Shown here: piece after piece, positions 54,336-61,320 of the stretch
Position numbering within the stretch: the first letter of the stretch is position 1
Layout: each line of letters starts with the position of its first letter
Assembly: GCA_028707275.1 (NCBI GenBank)
Contig: JAQTUP010000001.1
Coordinates: forward strand, 434,001-498,000
Origin: Gallionella sp.
GTDB lineage: Bacteria; Pseudomonadota; Gammaproteobacteria; Burkholderiales; Gallionellaceae
Direction of reading: 5' to 3'
Length of the DNA stretch: 64,000 nucleotides
Notes under the pieces: model-generated
The model's database searches: none
What the model was told of the DNA's origin: nothing
The model's input: the letters and a program-made list of their open reading frames with translations, nothing else
Position numbers and translations under genes: made by a program

Positions 54336-54833
54336 TCAGCAACCAAATAACTTGAGCAGCGCATCTATCGTCGGCTCTTTACTTCTACCGGCCAGCAAGC
54401 TGACTGAGCCGAAATGCAATGCATAGTTATCCCGTTGAGTCGGATCGTTGTTTACAAATGGGGCGAACTGTTTTTTCAGCACATGAGCGTCACCATTTGC
54501 TGACTTTCCGATCAACCGCAACATCATCGCCTCAAGGCAAGGCTCAGATTTGAGTACCTGTATTTTCTTGCTTTTCGCCAGTTTTTCAGTTTTGGCATTC
54601 CAGTCGGTGTCCGTATCGAGCAAGGCGGCAACTGCATCATAATCAGCGTTAGCAATTTGCCGGGCAGTCCAGTCAATGACATGTAATGCTCCCTTACCAC
54701 GGGCATTCTTGATCGTCACCGAAAGCCCGCAGCCACGCGGCACATAAAGCTGTTTGAGATGATTCAGAAACGCCTCTTCGTGGCGTCCTTCGCCGACGAT
54801 CAATAAAGTACGCTGTGCTTTCCAGATAGCCAT
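54336..54833 (-). CDS. Small Toprim-like protein (RloB/AriB-like)
   Basis: 165 residues with a Toprim-type pattern: hydrophobic strand LLIVGEGRHEEAF with Glu15, and the Asp cluster LLDTDTD (Asp73, 75, 77). Toprim nucleases use exactly such a Glu plus DxD metal site. It begins five bases after the stop of a RloA/AriA-like ATPase, so the two form a pair. In related pairs the Toprim partner is the toxic nuclease (PARIS AriB cleaves tRNA; RloB is the restriction-linked version). This one is much shorter than AriB; identity as RloB or AriB is not certain. Confidence 0.75.
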   Translation of the reverse strand: MAIWKAQRTLLIVGEGRHEEAFLNHLKQLYVPRGCGLSVTIKNARGKGALHVIDWTARQIANADYDAVAALLDTDTDWNAKTEKLAKSKKIQVLKSEPCLEAMMLRLIGKSANGDAHVLKKQFAPFVNNDPTQRDNYALHFGSVSLLAGRSKEPTIDALLKLFGC

Positions 54834-54838
54834 GACGA

Positions 54839-56020
54839 TCAGAATACAGGCACAGCGCCATAAGCACCGGCCATGTATTTGGCATAAAAATTATCATCAT
54901 TGCGGATACCTTCCACCGCATCCATGCGACTGGCGGTACTTTCGCAGTCTTGGTTTTTTTGCACCAATATCACCTGCGACTTATGTACCAGATTCAACAC
55001 CTCGATGGCGTGACAGGTAAACAAAAGCTGTGCGTTATGCGGGTTGGTTGAGGGATTTGCGAACAAGTCGAGGATAGGCTCCAGCATGTGCGGATGCAGA
55101 TCGTTCTCGAATTCGTCGATGATCGCCAGGCCGCCAATCTCCAATGTTTGCAACAGCCGCGACAACAGTACGAATGCACCCTGCGTACCGCTTGATTCAA
55201 GCGCAAAAGGCAACTTAAATTCAGCGTTCCTGTTTTTGTGTCTGCCAAACGGCACCCATACTGTCTGGCTGGGTTCCTGTGGATTATTAACGACAAATTC
55301 CTGCAACTCGACGCCGGACAAGCCTAAATCCCATGCGGACAACAAATACTCCATCCGCTCACGTTGATCGGCATGAGCTGAAAAATGTTGCGCGGCCACC
55401 TGAACATCCTGACTGCCAATCGGCATGCGACCCAATACATTGACATTGGTATTCACTTGGGACGCTGTCATGCGCACAGCCAGCGGCACACCAAACTGCG
55501 CCGCCCAGGCAATCAGCGAAACATTTGGGCGCACCTTGCGCGCTTCCTGCGGAGCCAAACCAAAATCCTGCTGTTTGACCACATAGGTCTTGGTTTCTGC
55601 ATCCCAATCCCGAACAAACACATAACCAAACCGTTCGCGTTTTTGGTAAAGCGCTTCATGCAGCACCCGTTCAGGCGTGCAGCGCAACACATAACGCCAC
55701 AGCTTGCCGTCAATATCCAACGTGCACTCCAGCTCACTCGGTTCATTTGTGTGCGCTGCGTGCGGGGCAACAGGAATGCCCGCATCAGGCAGCGTCTGAA
55801 ATGAACTGGTGATGAACCAACTGATAAATGCCATAGGCTTCAGCAGCGCGGTCTTGCCACTGCCATTCGGGCCAATCACCGCCATCAGTTTGGATACCCT
55901 CTCACCGGTCGGCACATCGCTCATCCACTCGGTCATGGCGACCTTGCGGCTGATAGTCAGATCGACTTCGATCCGCTCACGGAAGGACTGGAAGTTTGAG
56001 AATGCATAGCTATGCAGCAC
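54839..56020 (-). CDS. RloA/AriA-like AAA ATPase
   Basis: 393-residue ABC-type ATPase of the AAA_15/RloA class. Walker A GPNGSGKT is at about 50-57, a signature-like ESSGTQG at about 275-281, Walker B LAIIDEFEND at about 298-307, a switch His in LLFTCHAIEVLN, and the family C-terminal KYMAGAYGAVPVF. I start at the GTG at 56020, because AGGTGA is five bases upstream; another GTG three codons earlier is possible. It precedes a Toprim gene, so likely a two-gene defence module (RloAB or PARIS-like). In PARIS the ATPase senses phage anti-restriction proteins such as Ocr, which suits its place beside a type I restriction operon. Function inferred. Confidence 0.85.
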   Translation of the reverse strand: MLHSYAFSNFQSFRERIEVDLTISRKVAMTEWMSDVPTGERVSKLMAVIGPNGSGKTALLKPMAFISWFITSSFQTLPDAGIPVAPHAAHTNEPSELECTLDIDGKLWRYVLRCTPERVLHEALYQKRERFGYVFVRDWDAETKTYVVKQQDFGLAPQEARKVRPNVSLIAWAAQFGVPLAVRMTASQVNTNVNVLGRMPIGSQDVQVAAQHFSAHADQRERMEYLLSAWDLGLSGVELQEFVVNNPQEPSQTVWVPFGRHKNRNAEFKLPFALESSGTQGAFVLLSRLLQTLEIGGLAIIDEFENDLHPHMLEPILDLFANPSTNPHNAQLLFTCHAIEVLNLVHKSQVILVQKNQDCESTASRMDAVEGIRNDDNFYAKYMAGAYGAVPVF

Positions 56021-56031
56021 TATAATCACCT

Positions 56032-56075
56032 TTATTTTGCATTATCAACATAATTTTGTTGGTAATGCAAAATAA
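56032..56075 (-). promoter_or_regulatory. Palindromic operator overlapping the ATPase promoter
   Basis: A long interrupted palindrome: outer arms TTATTTTGCATTA (56032-56044) and TAATGCAAAATAA (56063-56075), inner arms TCAACA / TGTTGG. On the minus strand TTGCAT (56065-56070) and GATAAT (56041-56046) are spaced 18 bases, so -35 and -10 both lie in the arms. A dimeric repressor binding here would block the promoter. Confidence 0.7.
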
Positions 56076-56104
56076 CACGATTTAAATCGGTGAGCAAGAT
56101 GGAT

Positions 56105-56185
56105 TTACTGCCGCTGGCAAAACACCTGAGACAGCAACGCGTCGAAGGCGGATTGCAGTAATTGGATGGGTTCGAACAGCGCGAC
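56105..56185 (-). pseudogene. 3' remnant of a second hsdS gene
   Basis: On the minus strand a 26-codon piece reads VALFEPIQLLQSAFDALLSQ then VFCQRQ and stop, and aligns with the hsdS C-terminus VALIESIQ...ATFDALLSQAFAA, with a short internal deletion. An in-frame TAG lies just upstream, so the piece is dead. It separates the STAS gene from the ATPase gene and marks an old hsdS end. Confidence 0.8.
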
Positions 56186-56348
56186 CTATTTCAAGGAGTC
56201 TGAACTTTATGCTGCCGTACGATTAGCCAACCTCAGCAGAAAAAAGTTGGCACGTCAAAACCAAACCCGCGATTCTGATTGAAATGAATTTGTAATGGTT
56301 GTTTGAGTCGATTTGTGTGGCATGCACACAATTACCGGACGCAATGAT
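56186..56348. other. Intergenic region
   Basis: No gene or clear signal recognised between the hsdS remnant and the STAS-like gene. It may contain further degraded hsdS sequence that I could not align. Confidence 0.3.
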
Positions 56349-56657
56349 TTAGTGAGAATGAGCCTTGAGGTACTGATCGCAACGATCAGCGGCAACAAAC
56401 TGCAAAATTGCCTTCACATCGTCAGAGCAGGACTTGAATACCAGACGTCCCAAAACATCGGGGCCATGCTGAAGAACCAGCACCCCGACGAGACCGTCGA
56501 TGAATGATTGAGTGGCTTCAATACCGGAGAAATCGAGAACAACCTCTTCGCCTTGAGCCAAGGAGATTTCAATTTTTTCCCTGATGGGAGTTGCACTTAA
56601 CCGAGGGCCGACAAGACGACCGTGAGCGTATGCTTGGAGTAATACAGATGTACGCAT
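56349..56657 (-). CDS. STAS-like (DUF4325-type) domain protein
   Basis: 102 residues with the pattern of the STAS-like DUF4325 family: EVVLDFSGIEATQSFIDGLVGVL is the beta-strand, loop and helix in which STAS antagonists carry the serine or threonine that is phosphorylated (here Thr or Ser in EATQSF). It follows the GHKL ATPase gene by about 44 bases; a GTG start at 56696 would leave only 5 bases. A GHKL ATPase with a STAS partner is the design of anti-sigma/anti-anti-sigma switches. Here the pair is the tail of the hsdM-hsdS operon. Function is inferred. Confidence 0.75.
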   Translation of the reverse strand: MRTSVLLQAYAHGRLVGPRLSATPIREKIEISLAQGEEVVLDFSGIEATQSFIDGLVGVLVLQHGPDVLGRLVFKSCSDDVKAILQFVAADRCDQYLKAHSH

Positions 56658-56701
56658 GATGCTGCAAGAATAACCTAATTGGCAGCGAGTCCACAAGCTG
56701 T

Positions 56702-57664
56702 TTATTCAAAACGAAGGTTAACCGGCGGTATATTGTCCAATGACGGCAGAAGCTCCCGCACGCGTACATCCGCCAGCTTAGTGCGGCTGACTTCCATTGC
56801 AATACCAACTCCCTGCCAGTAAGCATCTGCTTTTTCTCCGCTGTAACCGGTTGTACTGTGCATCGCATTACCACTTGCCAATATCATCCGACCACCAGCA
56901 TGTTCAGCAATTCTGCAAGAGGTAGTCAATCCAACACCCTGATTAACGGAATCAGTAAACAAACCCAAATCGCGATTACAGCTAATGCGCGGGCGTAACG
57001 CCAGAAGAATGGCCTGAAGATGCCGCTTTTGCAGCAGCTCTGAATGCGACTGCAACGATTCCAAGAACCCGCATCCGTTATCAACTACGCCTAAACGAAT
57101 AAGATCTTTTTTAGGGTAATACTGGCTTGCAACCCAGACGCACGCATATTTATTGCCACGCCTTGCATGGGTTAGCGCATTTTCCAACAGCTCATTGAGG
57201 GCGTACTGCAACGGTTCGACCAATCGTTCGTATGGTGTATATCCTGACATTTCGTCAGGTTTTTCATTCGTATCTTCACGGCCAATCATGGCTTTTGCAA
57301 GACGATATGCTGCATCACCCACATCCGCCTGATTGGCTATTTGCGTTAATTCCACCAACTCGCCACTGCGATCACGCCGCGCTCCAGTGTTATGCGCACA
57401 ATCAACCAACTCCACACCATGAAATACATCCATGCGTTGCAAATAGCCACTTAAATTTGCTGAAAGCTGACGAACGACAATAGCGCAACCTTTGTTTCTG
57501 ACTGAATTAAAACATGCTCCCAACATCGCCATACCAAAAGGATCGACATAACGCAATTGCCCGGCATTAATTTCAACGACACCTTCCGAATCCAGAATTT
57601 CCTGGCAGACCGATACCGTTATCAGCGCTGAAGGGGCAGACAGGTAGGCAGGGAAAATGTTCAT
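56702..57664 (-). CDS. GHKL ATPase with N-terminal STAS-like region, coupled to hsdS
   Basis: 320 residues. The N-terminal 100 or so look STAS-like (VVEINAGQLRYVDPFGMAMLGACF), and the rest is a GHKL ATPase or kinase: N box LNELLENALTHA (Asn157, Glu158, Asn162), G1 box VVDNGCGF (Asp195), G2 box NQGVGLTTSCRIAEHAGG (243 onward). No sensor or receiver domain, so it is not a classical histidine kinase. Its ATG overlaps the hsdS stop, so it is cotranslated with hsdS. The next gene is a separate STAS-like protein. The two resemble an RsbW/RsbV-type partner switch, here attached to a restriction system; the signal and target are unknown. Confidence 0.85.
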   Translation of the reverse strand: MNIFPAYLSAPSALITVSVCQEILDSEGVVEINAGQLRYVDPFGMAMLGACFNSVRNKGCAIVVRQLSANLSGYLQRMDVFHGVELVDCAHNTGARRDRSGELVELTQIANQADVGDAAYRLAKAMIGREDTNEKPDEMSGYTPYERLVEPLQYALNELLENALTHARRGNKYACVWVASQYYPKKDLIRLGVVDNGCGFLESLQSHSELLQKRHLQAILLALRPRISCNRDLGLFTDSVNQGVGLTTSCRIAEHAGGRMILASGNAMHSTTGYSGEKADAYWQGVGIAMEVSRTKLADVRVRELLPSLDNIPPVNLRFE

Positions 57665-58824
57665 GCGGCAAACGCCTGAGACAGCAACGCGTCGAAGGTG
57701 GCTTGAGCCGTTGCGGTAGCGGCGGCTTGTTGGGACTGGATAGATTCGATCAACGCTACCTTTTCGTTGAAGGCAATTTGAATGTGAAGTGGCGGCAAAG
57801 GAATTCGAAAGTCTTTCAAACGTTCTGTGTCCAACTTTTTTGTGCCATGAGCTGCTGTGGAAACCAAGCCCAGCAATTGTTGTTGAGAGACCTTCATAAG
57901 CCATAACAAGTAGCCGACTGTGATCTCTGAAACCGGAAACAGTGCCTTCATATCTTGGTTGATAGTGTGCTCAACCAATGACTGGGCAACAGGCACAGTA
58001 TGTACAAGAATCATTCCTCTGACCACAATGAGAAGTGAACCAATTGGCACCAGCTTTATGTTTGTTTCAGCAAGGACTTTGCGGCTGACATGATCAATGG
58101 CATTGACAATGTACACCTGCTTCATATCCTTTGGGCTTACCCATGGCAGGTCGCCCTGCCAGAAATCTTCCCTTGATTTCGATGGAGTTCCTCCACTCAT
58201 GAAGGACACGAGGTCTTGCAGCAGACGAACCGGCCATCCCTTCGGATTCGTCGCCGGATCACCGAACATATCGAGAAACAGTGCAGGAATGAGCTCGGCA
58301 GCTTTTTTCTCGGCCTCGCGCCGCAATTTTACGATGCCATCGGCGCGGGACAGAATATCCACGATGCGGCGTTGCTCTACGAGTGAAGGCAGTGGAACAT
58401 CAAGGTCTTTTAGTATTCTTTGATTGATATTTGGTTGAGCCACTCCACGAGCCAGACGATTTAACTCACCATGCTGAGAATCCAAAAAATATTTCAGATA
58501 CTGCGAATCGAGTTGAGCATTGTCCTTCGGAACAACCCCTGCTATTGCCTGATTAGTTGCAGCTTCAATTCCAAGAACGGCAGTACGCCCGATGGTGGCA
58601 AAAATTGAAATTAACACTGTACCCAATGGCATCAGTTTGGCGCTACTGTTTTTAATACCGGCCTCTGTAAGGGATTCATCTGTTAAAAGCACTGTTCCTT
58701 GAAGCATGTCAGTGATTTTCACCCATGAAATTCCGCCACCGAAGTATTCCAACTTTGTTCGTGATGGTGTTCCACCGGTAAGAATTTGGCAGACCTCGCC
58801 TAACTTACGGCCAAGATTCGTCAT
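57661..58824 (-). CDS. hsdS: Type I restriction-modification specificity subunit
   Basis: Reads the DNA target for the methylase and restriction complex. Two target-recognition domains, each opening with a GGTPS motif (QILTGGTPSRTKLEYFGG at 14-31 and SFMSGGTPSKSREDFWQG in the second half), each followed by a conserved helix (VEQRRIVDILSRADGIVKL and the C-terminal LIESIQSQQAAATATAQATF). 387 residues. The ATG overlaps the hsdM stop and the stop overlaps the ATPase start. Recognition sequence not predictable from here. Confidence 0.96.
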   Translation of the reverse strand: MTNLGRKLGEVCQILTGGTPSRTKLEYFGGGISWVKITDMLQGTVLLTDESLTEAGIKNSSAKLMPLGTVLISIFATIGRTAVLGIEAATNQAIAGVVPKDNAQLDSQYLKYFLDSQHGELNRLARGVAQPNINQRILKDLDVPLPSLVEQRRIVDILSRADGIVKLRREAEKKAAELIPALFLDMFGDPATNPKGWPVRLLQDLVSFMSGGTPSKSREDFWQGDLPWVSPKDMKQVYIVNAIDHVSRKVLAETNIKLVPIGSLLIVVRGMILVHTVPVAQSLVEHTINQDMKALFPVSEITVGYLLWLMKVSQQQLLGLVSTAAHGTKKLDTERLKDFRIPLPPLHIQIAFNEKVALIESIQSQQAAATATAQATFDALLSQAFAA

Positions 58825-60659
58825 GCAGATAGCTCCGCCAATACAGCCCTCAAAGCTTCCACTTCCGCTGCAATTTCCACTTCAATGGCTGCCAGCTCAT
58901 CCAGTAACTCGCGCGGATCGCGATGTATTGCTGCCGTCTGACTCATCGGGCGGTAACGTCCGGCAGAAAGATTGAAGTCGTTGCTGCGAATTTCAGCTGC
59001 GGTGGCAAACCACCATTTGTGCGGCCATTCACCACCCCCACCCCGTCCCTCCCCCGTCGAGGGGGAGGGGGTATCGGCGTCTTCCCCCGCCTGCCTGTCG
59101 GCAGACATGGCGAGTGTGGAAGGGGTAGACCACTCTGCCCATTTCTCTTTACGATGCAGGTAGGTATCCGCCAGCATCGGCAAGTCGTCCGCCGCAATGG
59201 GCGTGTCGTGATTGGCATCCATTTTATAGCCATCATTATCGGCATGCAGGAACAGAACCTTGTCGGTCGTGCCGCCCTTGCGGAAGAACAGCACGGAAGT
59301 CTTTACGCCGGAATACGGCTGGAACACGCCGCCCGGCAGTGACAATACGGCCTCGACCGTGTTGTTCTCAATCAGTTGGCGACGCAATTCCTTGTGTGCG
59401 CCGGTCGAGCCGAACAACACGCCTTCGGGAATGATGACACCGCATCTGCCACCACCCCCACCCTTGCCCTCCCCCGTCAAGGGGGAGGGAATCAATGATT
59501 TGCCCTCACCCGTCGAGAGGGAGGGAGTTTTCGCTCCTTCCCCACTTTGCGCAGGGGGAGAGCGTAGCGAGGGGGATCTGGGATGAGGGGCTCTGAGACA
59601 ATCCATCATGTATTTCAGGAACAGGATTTCGGTAGAGGTGCTGGTGCCGACCTTCACTTCATCCACGATGCGGTCTTTGTCCACGCGACCGGAGAAAGGC
59701 GGATTAGCCAGCACGACGTGATAGCCTTCCAGCGGCAAACCCAACTCGGCTTTGCGTTCATTGTCCTGTGTAGTGGTCAAGCCGTTACGCAGCTGGATAC
59801 GCACATTGGGCAGGCCGCGCAGCGTCAGGTTCATCGTGGCTAAGCGCACCATCTTGGGATCAACGTCGTTGCCGTAGAAAGTGCTGTTTTGCAGCACGGA
59901 GACTTGTGCCGACGAGAGTTTGTCACCGATACCACGCTTTTGCAGTTTGCCATCTGATTCCGCGTCGCTGATCCCACTGGGCGATGAGTTGGCAAGACGA
60001 ATGTGGTTGTAGGCTGCTGCCAGAAAGCCTGCCGTACCCGCTGCCGGATCGTAAATGGTTTCGCCGATTTTGGGGTCGAGCATATCCACGATGGCGCGAA
60101 TCACATGGCGCGGCGTGCGAAACTGACCGAGTTCACCCGCCTGTTTAATCTGACGCAGCACATGTTCGAACAAGTCACCCTTGGTGTCGGCATCAGCTTG
60201 ATCCAGACGCAGGCCATCCACCAGATTGACCACCTGAGTCAGTACCGTAGGTTCGTCGATAGTGAGACGCGCACCATTCATGAAGTTGAAGGCGGAACGC
60301 TCGGCCACTTCGGCAAAGAACGGGAATACCTCGTCGCGCACGAAGCGCACCAGTGATTCGCCGCTCAAGCCTTTCGCCCATACCGACCACTTGAAGCGGG
60401 ATTTAGCGATGGTTTTGATGCCGGTTTCCGGGGCATTGAGCGGATTACGCAACGTCCATTCACCCGCGAACAGCGACTCATATGGCGACTTCATCACCTT
60501 GGCCTTCATGGTGTTTTCAGCGTCGATACCTTCGATGAGATAGAAGAAGAACAGGAAAGACAGTTGCTCGGCATTGCTCATCGGATCCGGATAGCCGCCA
60601 CCGTAAAGGTAGTTGCGTATCTGGTCGATGGACTGGCGCATTTCTGGGGTTAATGACAT
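58821..60659 (-). CDS. hsdM: Type I restriction-modification DNA adenine methylase
   Basis: N6-adenine methyltransferase subunit. The helical N-terminal domain (MSLTPEMRQSIDQIRNYLYG) is followed by the SAM motif DPAAGTAGFLAAA at 204-216 and catalytic NPPF at 319-322. I start at the ATG at 60659, which has AGGAACGAC before it. At 612 residues it exceeds typical HsdM, because of two in-frame low-complexity inserts (about 356-405 and 515-545; Pro/Gly/Ser-rich with TGEG repeats) encoded by GC-rich palindromes. Both follow the catalytic NPPF motif, so the enzyme may still work. Cotranslated with hsdS. Confidence 0.95.
   Translation of the reverse strand: MSLTPEMRQSIDQIRNYLYGGGYPDPMSNAEQLSFLFFFYLIEGIDAENTMKAKVMKSPYESLFAGEWTLRNPLNAPETGIKTIAKSRFKWSVWAKGLSGESLVRFVRDEVFPFFAEVAERSAFNFMNGARLTIDEPTVLTQVVNLVDGLRLDQADADTKGDLFEHVLRQIKQAGELGQFRTPRHVIRAIVDMLDPKIGETIYDPAAGTAGFLAAAYNHIRLANSSPSGISDAESDGKLQKRGIGDKLSSAQVSVLQNSTFYGNDVDPKMVRLATMNLTLRGLPNVRIQLRNGLTTTQDNERKAELGLPLEGYHVVLANPPFSGRVDKDRIVDEVKVGTSTSTEILFLKYMMDCLRAPHPRSPSLRSPPAQSGEGAKTPSLSTGEGKSLIPSPLTGEGKGGGGGRCGVIIPEGVLFGSTGAHKELRRQLIENNTVEAVLSLPGGVFQPYSGVKTSVLFFRKGGTTDKVLFLHADNDGYKMDANHDTPIAADDLPMLADTYLHRKEKWAEWSTPSTLAMSADRQAGEDADTPSPSTGEGRGGGGEWPHKWWFATAAEIRSNDFNLSAGRYRPMSQTAAIHRDPRELLDELAAIEVEIAAEVEALRAVLAELSA
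59030..59130. repeat. GC-rich palindromic insert in hsdM (C-terminal)
   Basis: CCCTCCCCC/GGGGGAGGG at 59047-59069, then a smaller CCTGCCTGTCGGCAGACATGG palindrome-like unit at about 59090-59112. It encodes a Gly/Ser/Pro/Thr-rich stretch. Confidence 0.85.
59445..59595. repeat. GC-rich palindromic insert in hsdM (after the NPPF motif)
   Basis: Two palindromes of the CCCTCCCCCGTCAAGGGGGA type at 59467-59489 and 59503-59525, followed by a GGGGGAGAGCGTAGCGAGGGG unit (59548-59572) shared with nnrD. It encodes about 50 residues. Confidence 0.85.
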
Positions 60660-60951
60660 GTCGTTCCTGTTTATTGTTTTAATGGGGATTTTTACCACAC
60701 CCACCCTAACCTTCCCCCGTCAAGGGGGAGGGAATATTGTAGTTTGCCTCCCCCGTCAAGCGGGAGGGGATTATCGTTTTTCCTCCCACGTCAAGGGAAG
60801 GGAATATTGTAGTTTGCCCCCCGTCGAAGGGGAATATCGTAGTTTGCCTCCCCCTTCGAAGGGGGAATATTGTAGTTTGCCTCCCCCGTCGAAGGGAGAA
60901 TATTGCAGTTTGCCTCCCCCGTCGAAGTGGGATGGAGTCCTTAACCTTGAA
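60660..60951. repeat. Tandem array of palindromes in the hsdM leader
   Basis: Seven GC-rich palindromes of the type CCTCCCCCGTCGAAGGGGGA (at 60711, 60747, 60782, 60817, 60847, 60881 and 60913), with most separated by the same 14-base spacer AATATTGTAGTTTG, a period of about 30-36 bases. A further copy (60962-60984) is inside the end of the DUF559 gene. Spacers are conserved, so it is not a CRISPR. Lying between DUF559 and hsdM, it could weaken or pause operon transcription. Confidence 0.88.
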
Positions 60952-61320
60952 TCACTCCACTCCTTCCCCCTTGACGGGGGAAGGTAGGGATGGGGGTGCG
61001 GATGTCAACGCTCGCAAAATATCCGCCAGCACCTCATCCACTTCATTCAGTACCTGGTTATTCCAGTAACGCAGCACGCGAAAATTTTGTGCTGTCAGCC
61101 AGGCATCGCGCTTTACATCACCATATTCTTCGTCCGCATGTTGCCCGCCATCCACTTCGACAATCAGACGCGCCTCCAGACAAACAAAATCCACGATGTA
61201 ACACCCCAGCGGAAATTGGCGACGAAATTTGTGTCCATTCATCTGTCGCAGCCGTAAACCACGCCAGAGCTTGCGTTCCGCATCCGTCATGGATTTGCGC
61301 AGTTCCCGCGCAGCGCTCAT
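60952..61320 (-). CDS. DUF559 endonuclease-like protein
   Basis: 122 residues of the DUF559 family, a Vsr/PD-(D/E)XK-like nuclease fold: LRKSMTDAERKLWRGLR, then HKFRRQFPLGCYIVDFVCLEARLIVEVDGGQHA with the catalytic Asp and Glu, and FRVLRYWNNQVL. Its ATG overlaps the hsdR stop, so it is part of the restriction operon. The last 15 residues (SAPPSLPSPVKGEGVE) come from a palindromic repeat that supplies the stop codon. The role beside hsdR is unknown. Confidence 0.9.
   Translation of the reverse strand: MSAARELRKSMTDAERKLWRGLRLRQMNGHKFRRQFPLGCYIVDFVCLEARLIVEVDGGQHADEEYGDVKRDAWLTAQNFRVLRYWNNQVLNEVDEVLADILRALTSAPPSLPSPVKGEGVE

Noticed and set aside
54336-56020. Bona fide PARIS system
   Set aside because: The ATPase fits, but the Toprim protein is about half the size I expect of AriB and cannot be assigned to DUF4435 by eye; called RloA/AriA-like with a small Toprim instead.
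60660-60990. CRISPR-like array of regular repeats
   Set aside because: The spacers are as conserved as the repeats (the same 14 bases each time), the period is too short for CRISPR, and no cas gene is present. It is a tandem palindrome array.
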